Source: an uncultured Anaeroplasma sp.
GTDB lineage: Bacteria > Bacillota_I > Bacilli_A > Acholeplasmatales > Anaeroplasmataceae
Direction of reading: 5' to 3'
NCBI GenBank assembly: GCA_934216145.1
Contig: CAKQBG010000013.1
Span: 1 to 37,215, forward strand
DNA length: 37,215 bases
The notes under the pieces were generated by a model, which did not search any database, was not told the DNA's origin, and worked only from the letters and a program-made list of their open reading frames with translations. The position numbers and the translations under genes were made by a program. Positions within the stretch are counted from its first letter, which is position 1. Every line of letters begins with the position of its first letter. Below, piece after piece: positions 9,318 to 17,848 of the stretch.

Positions 9318-9346
9318 TTTAAATTTATCATTAATTATAGTATAAT
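9318..9346 (+). promoter_or_regulatory. Promoter upstream of the sftA-associated operon
   Basis: A -10 TATAAT at 9341-9346 has a 4/6 -35 box TTTAAA at 9318-9323 with a 17-bp spacer. Transcription would start near 9353, on top of the first in-frame ATG. This is one reason to place the start codon of the next gene further downstream. Confidence 0.6.
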
Positions 9347-9379
9347 TAATATATGATTGCTTTAAAGGATGTGATTGGA

Positions 9380-10321
9380 GTGTATTTATTTAAAATATGG
9401 ATTTTTGATTTTAATTTTAGCTCTTTAATATCCTTTATTATTGGTATATTTATGGGTATAATTATATTATTGCTAATCTACGCAATTATGGTTATTTCCT
9501 CCCTTGGTAATAAAAAATTTATTATTCCTACTGATAATGACACCTTCGAATTAAGAGATGTTAAGGTAATGGTAGAACAAGCTCAGGCTGCATATAAGAA
9601 TAAAGAGCTACGTGGGAAAAAATCTAGACCAGGATATTGTTTTGAGCTAGTTAAGGATTTAATATATGGAATTGCTTATGTTTATGCCCCAAAGAGTAAA
9701 TATCCTATTTTTGAATTAACACTTGAAGAAGAGATATTACTTGCTACCTATATATCTAATAGAATTAATGAGCTATTAGATAGAAAAGGTGTTAGACTTT
9801 TAAAGAAACTTAAGGTATCTCAGATTATGAGCCTTACTAAAAAGACTAATGATACTTTAAATAATGAGATTGTTAAAACAACATTAAAGGCTTCTAAATT
9901 TAAAAAGGTTATTGATTATCTAAATATTATAAATCCTTATAAAATCTTTAAAATTCAGGTAGTTGATAGAATTATCAATTTAGTTATTGATAAGCTTTGC
10001 TTAATTATTATTGCAGTTTCAGGGGAAGAAACCTATAAGATTTATAGTAAAAAAGCTTTTACTGAAAATAATGAAATTAGTGATATGATTGATGATTTAA
10101 TTGATTCTATGGATAATGATGTAGAAGATGCTAAAAAAGAGGTTTTAGAATTAGCTAATAAGGATAATACTATTTTTAATAATAATACTAATATTAGATT
10201 TAAAAGCTATACTAATTTTAAACCTAATAATAATACTATTTATGAATCTTGTTATAATAGTACTTATAGACTTAGACAGGATAGAAATGTAATGGAGGAT
10301 AAAAATGAGAAGAAAGCATAA
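9380..10321 (+). CDS. Unknown membrane-anchored protein translationally coupled to sftA
   Basis: I do not recognise this 313-residue protein. It has one strongly hydrophobic segment near residues 14-38. A long, mostly helical and charged cytoplasmic part follows, containing RGKKSRPGYCFELVKDLIYG and a second moderately hydrophobic stretch (DKLCLIIIAVSG). The C-terminus is Asn-rich and low in complexity. The start is set at GTG 9380, with AAAGGA at 9364-9369. The ATG at 9353 lies at the predicted transcription start and has no ribosome site. The gene overlaps sftA by 17 nt. Because SftA here has no membrane segments, a role as its membrane partner is possible but is inference. Confidence 0.7.
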   Translation: MYLFKIWIFDFNFSSLISFIIGIFMGIIILLLIYAIMVISSLGNKKFIIPTDNDTFELRDVKVMVEQAQAAYKNKELRGKKSRPGYCFELVKDLIYGIAYVYAPKSKYPIFELTLEEEILLATYISNRINELLDRKGVRLLKKLKVSQIMSLTKKTNDTLNNEIVKTTLKASKFKKVIDYLNIINPYKIFKIQVVDRIINLVIDKLCLIIIAVSGEETYKIYSKKAFTENNEISDMIDDLIDSMDNDVEDAKKEVLELANKDNTIFNNNTNIRFKSYTNFKPNNNTIYESCYNSTYRLRQDRNVMEDKNEKKA

Positions 10322-12653
10322 AAAGGAAATATTAGTTGAAGATGATGATAGATTTGAAATTTATCAAATTTATTCTTCATTTGCGTTAACTTCATATAAA
10401 AAAGAATTTAAGCCATCTCAGGTATGTTCTCCCTTATATGGTACTAAGGTTACAAATAAATCCTCTTTTAGAGACAATAAGGGCTCTGTAGATGTTGATT
10501 ATGGCTATGATTTTATTAGAAGAAAAGAGGATAAACATATATCTGATGAGGAGCTTGAACGACGTCATGGTAGTAAATATTATGAATTTAATATTTTAAA
10601 TAATAAAAAAATTCAAGAAATTTATGGTAATGATGGAAGCGATGTTGATGAAACTAGAGTTGATGAAGAAGAAGCTCCTACTAAAAAGACAATTGATAGC
10701 TTTATTTCATCATTAGATGAATTAGGAGTTGATGATATTCCTAATACTAATGAGGAGAAGGAAGAAATTCCTGAACCTGTTATTGAAAATGTATTTGAGG
10801 AAAATAAGGAATTTAAACTTAATATTGATGAGGATTATGAATATAATTCTTATCAAAAGGAAGAACCTGTAAATATTCCTTCCTTCTTAGAAAAGAAAGA
10901 AGTTAAAGAAGATAAAAAGAAAATTGAAGAAGTACTTATAGATAATGAGGATGAGGAAGCTATTGAGGAAACAATTAGCTTTGATAATATTCCTAGTATG
11001 TCTGCCCCAAATATTGATTTTGATTCTTCTAATGATTATTTCAATCCTGCCGTTGATAGAACATTAACTGTAGAAGAAGCAAGAAGAAAATACAATGAGA
11101 GTAAAAATGATGGTGGATTAGGCGCTACAATTAGTCCTAAGCCTAAGTCAGAAAATGTTGTAAAGACAGAAGTGAAGATTGAAGCTAAGGAGGAGAAAAT
11201 AGATAGATATCTTAACTATAAGATTCCTTATAAGGATATATTTAAGAAATCTAATAAAACTGAAGAGGATTCTCCAATTTGGATTGAGGAAAAGAAAGAG
11301 GTTATTAATAGAACCTTAAAGGATTTTGATATTGATGGAGAGGTAATTCAATATACTAAGGGTCCTACATTTACTCAGTATGAAATATATTTAGCTCCTG
11401 GTGTTAATGTAAAGAAGATTAATCAAATTTATGATAACCTTCAAATGAATCTTCAGGCTAAATCTATTCGTGTTCAGGCTCCAATTCCAGGAAAGCCAAC
11501 TGTTGGAGTTGAGGTTCCAAATCCAATTGCTGAAACAGTACCATTTGGTGATACTATTAGTGATGAATTTATTAATGATGGTATGCCACTTAATGTCGCA
11601 ATGGGCAAGAAGATTGATGGTTCAGTATTATATCAAAACATTCCTGATATGCCCCATGCGTTAATCGCTGGTGCGACTCAATCAGGTAAATCTGTATCTA
11701 TTAATACAATTTTGATGTCATTAATAATTAAAAATTCACCTAAGGATGTTAGACTTATTTTAGTCGACCCTAAGAAGGTTGAATTCTCCTTCTATGAGGG
11801 TATACCTCATCTATGCACTCCGGTTATTACTGATGTATCTGAAGCCTCAGAGGCTTTGAAGTGGGCTTGTCAGGAAATGGATAAGAGATATGAGGTTTTC
11901 TCAAGAAATAGATGTCGTAAGATTACTGAATATAATAAAAAGGCTTTAGATAATCCTGATTTAGAAAAAATGCCTTATATTGTAATAGTTGTTGATGAGT
12001 TTAATGATTTAGTAATGCAATGTGGTGATGAGGTTAATGATTATATTATTCGTTTAGCTCAAAAGGCCAGAGCTTGTGGTATGCATATTATTTTAGCAAC
12101 ACAAAAGCCAACAGTTGATGTTGTTAATGGTACTATTAAATCAAATATTCCTTGTCGTTTCGCTTTCCGTGTTTCATCAAAGCAGGATTCACTTGTAATA
12201 TTAGATGAAATTGGTGCTGAGGCATTACTTGGTAGAGGAGATATGCTATATAAGAATGGTGGAAACTCTGAGCGTGCTCAAGGCTCATTCGTTGATGATG
12301 ACGAAATAATTAAATGCTGTGATTATATAGTTAATAATTATGGAACTGATTATATCTTTAGCCATGATGATTTACGTAAGCAAATGAAATCAGGTAATAT
12401 TTCTCAAAATAAGGATGTTAATAATGAATCTATTGAAACTCTATTTGAGATTGCATCTTATTGTATTGAAACTCAATCTTGTTCAATTAACGCAATTCAA
12501 ACTCAATTTAATTTTGGCTTTAATAGAGCTTCAAGAGTTGTAAGTATGTTAGAGGAACGAGGAATTGTATCTCCTAAAAATGGTACAAAGAGTAGAGATA
12601 TATTAGTTAATAGTGTAGAAGAATTGAAGGAAGCATTAGAAATTGAAGATTGA
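10305..12653 (+). CDS. sftA: FtsK/SpoIIIE-family DNA translocase, soluble SftA type
   Basis: This ATP-driven dsDNA translocase clears chromosome DNA from the division septum. The 782-residue protein has an acidic, probably disordered N-terminal region (1-290) with no membrane span. It is unlike FtsK/SpoIIIE with four spans and like Bacillus SftA. The alpha/beta motor follows from about 300. It has Walker A GATQSGKS (456-463) and Walker B VVVDEF (D564, E565). A winged-helix gamma domain (about 700-770) would read oriented skew sequences. A short motif PSQVCSPLYG (37-46) in the disordered region could be a docking site. GGAGG lies 6 nt before the ATG. The gene begins inside the preceding membrane-protein gene and is followed 4 nt later by signal peptidase. 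Confidence 0.92.
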   Translation: MRRKHKKEILVEDDDRFEIYQIYSSFALTSYKKEFKPSQVCSPLYGTKVTNKSSFRDNKGSVDVDYGYDFIRRKEDKHISDEELERRHGSKYYEFNILNNKKIQEIYGNDGSDVDETRVDEEEAPTKKTIDSFISSLDELGVDDIPNTNEEKEEIPEPVIENVFEENKEFKLNIDEDYEYNSYQKEEPVNIPSFLEKKEVKEDKKKIEEVLIDNEDEEAIEETISFDNIPSMSAPNIDFDSSNDYFNPAVDRTLTVEEARRKYNESKNDGGLGATISPKPKSENVVKTEVKIEAKEEKIDRYLNYKIPYKDIFKKSNKTEEDSPIWIEEKKEVINRTLKDFDIDGEVIQYTKGPTFTQYEIYLAPGVNVKKINQIYDNLQMNLQAKSIRVQAPIPGKPTVGVEVPNPIAETVPFGDTISDEFINDGMPLNVAMGKKIDGSVLYQNIPDMPHALIAGATQSGKSVSINTILMSLIIKNSPKDVRLILVDPKKVEFSFYEGIPHLCTPVITDVSEASEALKWACQEMDKRYEVFSRNRCRKITEYNKKALDNPDLEKMPYIVIVVDEFNDLVMQCGDEVNDYIIRLAQKARACGMHIILATQKPTVDVVNGTIKSNIPCRFAFRVSSKQDSLVILDEIGAEALLGRGDMLYKNGGNSERAQGSFVDDDEIIKCCDYIVNNYGTDYIFSHDDLRKQMKSGNISQNKDVNNESIETLFEIASYCIETQSCSINAIQTQFNFGFNRASRVVSMLEERGIVSPKNGTKSRDILVNSVEELKEALEIED

Positions 12654-12657
12654 TAAT

Positions 12658-13557
12658 ATGAATGAAAATGAAAGCTTATTAGATAACGATAAGAAAAAAA
12701 ATAAATATTTAAAGCATGCGAAATGGGCTTTATTTTATAAAAAAATTCTAATTGAGATAATATGTATTATATTATTGATATTAACCTTTGTATTTAGAAA
12801 AAGACTATATTTCTTTTCTAGAATTTTTGCAAGTATATTATTTAAGATATCTATTTCTGGTATTATTATTTACTATATAGCTTTAATATTCTTACTTGTC
12901 GTTAATACTATTGAGCTTATTATAAATATAAAGGGAAAAAATAAAAATGAATATTCTTTATCATTAAAGCTTGAAAAAATATTTGATATTCCCTTATTTA
13001 TTTGTAAATGTGTTACTGGTTTTATTTTCATTATGATTTATGTGACATCTCCATGTACTGTTTCAGGCTCTTCTATGAATGATACATTCAATGATGGTGA
13101 TAGAGTATTATGCTATAATTTATTTACTAATGTTAAAAGAAATGATGTTGTAGTTTTAGACGCAACACCATATGTTCATAATGGCAATGATAGTGAAAGT
13201 AGCTTTTACATTAAACGTGTTATAGCTAAGGGTGGAGATACTATCAAATATGATCGTGATACTTATCGCTTTTATGTTAATGGTGAATTATTAATGGAGG
13301 TTAATAGTGATAAGCCTCAATTATTTAGTCCTAGTTACTATAGTGGTCAGGGTGATCCTTATTTAAATTTGTTTAAAAATAAGGATTTAGAAGTGATTCC
13401 TTATGAATACACTCTTGAATCTGATGAGCTTTTATTAATGGGTGATAATAGATATGTTTCTTCAGATTCTAGAAGCTTTGGAATGGTTAAACTTGAGGAT
13501 ATTTACGGAATTGTTTATTTGAGAATATACCCACTTAATAAGATAAGATTTTTTTAA
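12658..13557 (+). CDS. lepB: Signal peptidase I
   Basis: This membrane serine/lysine protease removes Sec signal peptides. The catalytic serine is S139 in SGSSM, the general base is K186 in YIKRVIAKGGD, and the MGDN...SDSR box is present near the C-terminus. The 299-residue protein carries three hydrophobic segments (about 24-46, 63-90 and 111-131) before the catalytic domain, where Bacillus SipS has one. The SMxPT box reads SMNDT, so the usual proline is missing. The ATG at 12658 is favoured because it lies just after the sftA stop; a TTG at 12643 is in frame. No strong ribosome site is visible, suggesting translational coupling. The secreted protein at 34.3 kb is a likely substrate class. 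Confidence 0.92.
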   Translation: MNENESLLDNDKKKNKYLKHAKWALFYKKILIEIICIILLILTFVFRKRLYFFSRIFASILFKISISGIIIYYIALIFLLVVNTIELIINIKGKNKNEYSLSLKLEKIFDIPLFICKCVTGFIFIMIYVTSPCTVSGSSMNDTFNDGDRVLCYNLFTNVKRNDVVVLDATPYVHNGNDSESSFYIKRVIAKGGDTIKYDRDTYRFYVNGELLMEVNSDKPQLFSPSYYSGQGDPYLNLFKNKDLEVIPYEYTLESDELLLMGDNRYVSSDSRSFGMVKLEDIYGIVYLRIYPLNKIRFF

Positions 13558-13572
13558 AAAAAGATAAATTTT

Positions 13573-13609
13573 ATTGATATTGCATTCATTCTATTGTATA
13601 AATATCAAT
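13573..13609 (+). promoter_or_regulatory. rbgA promoter flanked by an inverted repeat
   Basis: The -35 TTGATA (13574-13579) and -10 TATAAA (13597-13602) are separated by exactly 17 bp. The 9-bp inverted repeat ATTGATATT (13573-13581) and AATATCAAT (13601-13609) overlaps the -35 box and the edge of the -10 box. This could be an operator or chance in AT-rich DNA. Confidence 0.7.
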
Positions 13610-13641
13610 ATTGTATGAAAAGCAGTTAAGGAAGTGATTGT

Positions 13642-14526
13642 ATGTCTTTAATAGAAGATGAAAATAAAAATGTATCAAGAAAAACTATTCAATGGTTTCC
13701 AGGCCATATGGCAAAGGCTAAAAGAGAAATAAAGGAAATTGTTAAATTAGTAGATTTAGTTATTGAATTAAAGGATGCTAGAATACCTTATAGCTCTACT
13801 AATCCAATGGTTGATGAAATAGTTGGTAATAAGCCTAGATTAATTTTATTATGTAAGGCTAATGTTGCAGATGAGAATGTAACAAAAGCTTGGATAGATT
13901 TTTATAAAAAAAATGGTATTTTAGCCTTAGATATAGATTCTATATCAGGATATAATGTTAATAAGGTTGTAAGCTATTGTAATAAGGCTCTAGAAGAACT
14001 TTTTAAGAAAAGAGAAGAAAAGGGCATTAAGAATAAAACTATTAAGGCAATGATTTTAGGAATACCTAATGTTGGTAAGTCAACATTAATTAATACTTTA
14101 GCTAAAAGAAAAGCTGTTAATGTTGGTGACAAGCCAGGTGTTACAAAAACTCAAACCTGGATTAAGGTTGCAAATGATCTTTTATTATTAGATACTCCTG
14201 GTATTTTATGGCCTAAGTTTGAGGATCAAGAGGTTGGCCTTAAGCTTGCGATGTGTGGTTCTATCAAGGATGAAATTCTTGATTTAGAGAATATTAGTAT
14301 TAGATCTATTGAGTATATGAGTAATACCTATCCTGAATTATTAAAGAGTAGATATAATCTAGATGAACTATATGATGATCCATATAAAACATTAGAGGCA
14401 ATAGGTAAAAGAAGAGGTTGTCTATTAAAGGGTGGAGTATGTGATTATGATAGAGTCTTTAATTTAGTTTTAAATGATTTAAGAGGCTGTAAGATTGGTA
14501 GGATGAGCTATGAAAAACCAGAATAG
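13642..14526 (+). CDS. rbgA: Ribosome biogenesis GTPase A
   Basis: RbgA (YlqF) is a circularly permuted GTPase needed for late assembly of the 50S subunit. The N-terminal WFPGHMAKAK motif (about 18-27) is diagnostic. The permuted order is visible: a G4-like KANVAD precedes the G1 loop GIPNVGKST (about 140-148) and the G3 DTPGILWP. The C-terminal RNA-binding helical domain is complete at 294 residues, close to B. subtilis YlqF (about 282). AAGGAAG lies before the ATG. rnhB starts within its last codons, the order found in Bacillus. Confidence 0.97.
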   Translation: MSLIEDENKNVSRKTIQWFPGHMAKAKREIKEIVKLVDLVIELKDARIPYSSTNPMVDEIVGNKPRLILLCKANVADENVTKAWIDFYKKNGILALDIDSISGYNVNKVVSYCNKALEELFKKREEKGIKNKTIKAMILGIPNVGKSTLINTLAKRKAVNVGDKPGVTKTQTWIKVANDLLLLDTPGILWPKFEDQEVGLKLAMCGSIKDEILDLENISIRSIEYMSNTYPELLKSRYNLDELYDDPYKTLEAIGKRRGCLLKGGVCDYDRVFNLVLNDLRGCKIGRMSYEKPE

Positions 14527-15178
14527 TGATTTTAATATTTATAAGACTGAGGAAAAACTTTATGATTTAGGCTATAGAGCTATTTGTGGTGTTGATGAGG
14601 CTGGTCGTGGACCCCTTGCTGGACCTGTTTGTGTAGCATCCTGTATTCTTCCTCCATTTTCTAGAATTGAGGGAATTAATGATTCTAAGAAGCTTTCCAG
14701 TAAAAAAAGAGAAGAATTATATAAAATTATTATAAAGGAGGCTATTGCCTACAATGTTGTTTTTGTACCTGAAGAGGTAGTTGATGAGATTAATATCTAT
14801 CAAGCTACAAAGAAGGGGATGCTTGAAGCAATTGAGGGATTAAGTGTTAAGGCTGATTATGTTTTAATTGATGCAATGCCTCTTCATGAGCTTGAAACAA
14901 AGCATGATTCCATTATCCATGGTGATGCCTTATCAGCTAGTATAGCAGCTGCTTCTATTTTAGCTAAGGTTACAAGAGATCATTATATGGAAAAGATGGA
15001 TATTAAATATCCTAATTATGGCTTTAAGGATCATAAGGGCTATGGTACAAAGAAGCATTTAGAGGCATTAGAAAAATACGGTCCATGTAAGATTCATAGA
15101 AAGACTTTTTATCCTGTTTCAAAATATTTTTCTAAGCAACTATCATTGGATTTAGATAATAAGGAAGAGAACGAATAA
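14510..15178 (+). CDS. rnhB: Ribonuclease HII
   Basis: RNase HII removes ribonucleotides and RNA-DNA hybrids from DNA. The four catalytic acids are visible: D29 and E30 in CGVDEAGRGPLAGPV, D121 in YVLIDAMPLH, and D139 in GDALSASIAAASILAKVTRD. Their spacing (92 and 18 residues) equals that of E. coli RnhB. The 222-residue length is normal. The gene starts 17 nt before the rbgA stop, with AGGATGAG as ribosome site. A terminator follows its stop codon. Confidence 0.97.
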   Translation: MKNQNSDFNIYKTEEKLYDLGYRAICGVDEAGRGPLAGPVCVASCILPPFSRIEGINDSKKLSSKKREELYKIIIKEAIAYNVVFVPEEVVDEINIYQATKKGMLEAIEGLSVKADYVLIDAMPLHELETKHDSIIHGDALSASIAAASILAKVTRDHYMEKMDIKYPNYGFKDHKGYGTKKHLEALEKYGPCKIHRKTFYPVSKYFSKQLSLDLDNKEENE

Positions 15179-15196
15179 TTCTCTTTTTTATTTTTT
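15165..15196 (+). terminator. Terminator after rnhB
   Basis: AAGAGAA (15165-15171) and TTCTCTT (15179-15185) form a 7-bp stem with a 7-nt loop. A T-rich run of about a dozen bases follows. The left arm overlaps the final rnhB codons. Confidence 0.8.
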
Positions 15197-15204
15197 AAAA
15201 AAAT

Positions 15205-15273
15205 CATTACTATAGTAATGTCGATTTGGATGGAATTATTTTTCTTGACAATTTTATTTTTTTGTTTTACCAT
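15205..15273 (+). promoter_or_regulatory. topA promoter with an upstream perfect palindrome
   Basis: A consensus -35 TTGACA (15245-15250) and a -10 TACCAT (15268-15273, 4/6) lie 17 bp apart. Upstream, CATTACTATAGTAATG (15205-15220) is a perfect 16-bp palindrome, a plausible binding site for a dimeric regulator. Promoters for topA are often supercoiling-sensitive; nothing in the sequence proves that here. Confidence 0.55.
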
Positions 15274-15310
15274 TTAAAATTGCAAAGAGATACAGAAAGG
15301 TTTGATATTT

Positions 15311-17761
15311 ATGGATAAAATAATAATTGTCGAGTCACCAAGTAAATCTAAGACAATTTCCGGATATTTAGGCAATGGTTATACAGTATTATCAAGTAAA
15401 GGTCACATTTGTGATTTAGCTACTACTGGTAAGGATGGACTTGGAATTGATGTTGAGCATGATTTCACACCAAACTATAAAATAATGAAGGATAAAGAGG
15501 ATTTAGTTAAGGAATTAAAGAAGAAGTGTAAGAATAAAGAAGTTCTTCTCGCAACCGACCCCGATCGTGAGGGAGAAGCTATTGCTTATCATTTAGCTAA
15601 TGCATTAAATTTAAACCTTAATGAATCTAATCGTATTGCTTTCCATGAAATAACTAATGGCGCTGTTAATGAGGCTTTAAAGAGTCCTGTACCTATTGAT
15701 TTAAGAATGGTTGATAGTCAAGAATGTCGTAGAATGATTGATAGAATATTAGGCTTTAAGCTTTCTAAGCTATTACAAAGAAAGATTGGTTCAAAAAGTG
15801 CTGGTAGAGTTCAATCTGTTGCGTTATTATTAATTGTTAATCTTGAAAAAGAAATAAGAAGCTTTATTCCTGAGGCTTATTATGAAATGGAGGCATTATT
15901 CCCTAGCTTTAAGCTTAAGCTTGTTAATTTAAATGGAATGGAAATTAATGCTAAAAATAGAATTAAGGATAGAAAAATCGTTGAGGATTTAAAGAATAGA
16001 TTATTATCATTTACTGTATCTGATATTCAAAATAAAGAGGTAAAAAGAAATTCTTACCCAGCTTATACAACATCAACATTACAACAGGATGCTTCTAATA
16101 AGCTAGGCTTTACACCTGTTAGAACAATGAGAATAGCTCAAGGATTATATGAAGGTAAAAACGTAGGAACTGAAACTATAGGTTTAATTACCTATATGCG
16201 TACAGACTCAACTAGATTAGCTGATACCTTTGTTAAGGACTGTGATAATTATATTCTTGATCAATATGGTACTAAATATTTAGGTACTGTAAAAACTAAG
16301 GTTCAAAAGAATGCTCAGGATGCACATGAGGCTATTAGACCTACATCTATATTAAGGACTCCTTTATCTTTAAGTAAATATTTAACAGATGATGAATATA
16401 AGCTATATGAACTAATTTATAATAGAGCTTTAGCTTCACTTATGGCACCTGCTGTATTTAATACAACAAAGGCTATATTTAGAAATACTGATTCCTTATG
16501 GCAAACAAATGGTCAAACTTTAGTGTTTGATGGATATTTAAAAGTATATGGTAAGAATGAGGATGATATGAATACTCTATTACCTAGCTTTAAGCTTGGA
16601 GATTCCTATAACGCACTAGAGATTAATATACTAGATAAAATGACAGAGCCTAAGAAGCGTTATACTGAGGCAAGCTTAATTAAGGATATGGAGGATTTAG
16701 GAATAGGTAGACCTTCAACATATGCTCAAACTATTCAAACCCTAAAGGATAGAGAATATGTAATATTAGAAAAGAAAAGCTTAATTCCTACTGAACAGGG
16801 TATATTAACTACTGAGAAGCTTGAGGAATATTTCAATTCAATTATTAATGTTAAATATACAGCTAATATGGAAGAAGATTTAGATAAAATAGCTCGTGGT
16901 GAAAAGGAAAAGCTTACTGAGCTTCATGAATTCTATGATGGTTTTATTCCTATTTTTGATAATGCAAAGGAAAATATGGATGCAAAATATCCTATACCTA
17001 CTGATGGAGTATGTCCCGAATGTGGTTCTCCATTAGTTATTAGATTAGGTAGATATGGTGAATTTACATCTTGTAGTAATTACCCTGAATGTAAATATGT
17101 AAAGAAAAATGAGGAGAATGAGGTGGTTGAAACTGGAGTTCATTGTCCTGAATGTGAAACAGGTATGCTAGTAGGTAAGGTAGCTACAAGAGGAGCTAAT
17201 AAGGGTAAACTATTCTATAGCTGTAATAATTATCCTAAATGTAAGGTTATTTTTAATGATTTACCTACAAATGATTTATGTCCTAAATGTGGTAGTATTA
17301 TGCTAAAGGATGAAAATGGAAATGAGTATTGTAGTAAGAAATGTGATGATGATTCTACATTAAAGGACTTAATTTGTCCTAAATGTGGTGTTGGTCATAT
17401 TCTAGCTAGAAAGGCTACAAGAGGAGCTAATAAGGGGAATACTTTCTATGGCTGTAGTAATTATCCAAAATGTAAGAATATTTATGATAATGAGCCAACT
17501 GGTAAATATTGTCCAAATTGTCATGATTTAATGCTAAAGGATAAGGATGGCAATATTTACTGTGCTAGTCATTGTACAGAAAAGAAAAATGAGGAATTAA
17601 TTCCTGATGTTGTATGTCCCCTTTGTAATAAAGGACATATGATTCAAAGAACAGCTACAAGAGGAGCTAATAAAGGCAATATCTTTTATGGCTGTAGTAA
17701 TTATCCTAGATGTAAGAATATTATGTCGAAGGAAGATTTTGAGGCTTTAAATAAGAATTAA
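15311..17761 (+). CDS. topA: DNA topoisomerase I (type IA) with expanded zinc-ribbon tail
   Basis: TopA relaxes negative supercoils by single-strand passage. The Toprim domain starts with IIIVESPSKSKT and contains DPDREGEA. The active tyrosine is Y295 in YMRTDSTR. The C-terminus from C568 carries about six CxxC zinc ribbons in 250 residues. Three full-size units end in FYGCSNYPKC-type motifs, alternating with two short units (CPKCGSIMLKDENG..YC..C). This makes the protein 816 residues, against about 690 in B. subtilis. DNA repeats inside the tail (17183, 17414 and 17654) indicate tandem duplication. The ATG at 15311 is chosen over an upstream TTG (15302) because AGAAAGG lies 10 nt before it. 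Confidence 0.97.
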   Translation: MDKIIIVESPSKSKTISGYLGNGYTVLSSKGHICDLATTGKDGLGIDVEHDFTPNYKIMKDKEDLVKELKKKCKNKEVLLATDPDREGEAIAYHLANALNLNLNESNRIAFHEITNGAVNEALKSPVPIDLRMVDSQECRRMIDRILGFKLSKLLQRKIGSKSAGRVQSVALLLIVNLEKEIRSFIPEAYYEMEALFPSFKLKLVNLNGMEINAKNRIKDRKIVEDLKNRLLSFTVSDIQNKEVKRNSYPAYTTSTLQQDASNKLGFTPVRTMRIAQGLYEGKNVGTETIGLITYMRTDSTRLADTFVKDCDNYILDQYGTKYLGTVKTKVQKNAQDAHEAIRPTSILRTPLSLSKYLTDDEYKLYELIYNRALASLMAPAVFNTTKAIFRNTDSLWQTNGQTLVFDGYLKVYGKNEDDMNTLLPSFKLGDSYNALEINILDKMTEPKKRYTEASLIKDMEDLGIGRPSTYAQTIQTLKDREYVILEKKSLIPTEQGILTTEKLEEYFNSIINVKYTANMEEDLDKIARGEKEKLTELHEFYDGFIPIFDNAKENMDAKYPIPTDGVCPECGSPLVIRLGRYGEFTSCSNYPECKYVKKNEENEVVETGVHCPECETGMLVGKVATRGANKGKLFYSCNNYPKCKVIFNDLPTNDLCPKCGSIMLKDENGNEYCSKKCDDDSTLKDLICPKCGVGHILARKATRGANKGNTFYGCSNYPKCKNIYDNEPTGKYCPNCHDLMLKDKDGNIYCASHCTEKKNEELIPDVVCPLCNKGHMIQRTATRGANKGNIFYGCSNYPRCKNIMSKEDFEALNKN

Positions 17762-17768
17762 AATATGT

Positions 17769-17806
17769 GGACTTAGTAAAAAACTAGGTCCATTTATTTG
17801 TATTTT
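17769..17806 (+). terminator. Terminator after topA
   Basis: GGACTTAGT (17769-17777) pairs with ACTAGGTCC (17783-17791) through nine pairs, one of them G-U, around an AAAAA loop. The tail after it is T-rich but interrupted. Confidence 0.75.
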
Positions 17807-17825
17807 AAATAATTTATGATATAAT
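17798..17825 (+). promoter_or_regulatory. Promoter of the ftsY-ylxM-ffh operon
   Basis: A -35 TTGTAT (17798-17803) and a -10 TATAAT (17820-17825) are separated by 16 bp. The -35 box overlaps the T-rich tail of the topA terminator, and GGAG precedes the ftsY ATG shortly afterwards. Confidence 0.6.
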
Positions 17826-17848
17826 CTTTTCGAGATGGAGTGGTAATA

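Noticed and set aside
9353..9379. ATG 9353 as start of the gene before sftA
   Set aside because: It coincides with the expected transcription start after TATAAT 9341-9346 and has no ribosome site; GTG 9380 has AAAGGA correctly placed.
17183..17673. Regularly spaced repeats as a CRISPR array
   Set aside because: The repeats are in-frame parts of topA zinc ribbons with spacing over 230 nt and coding spacers.
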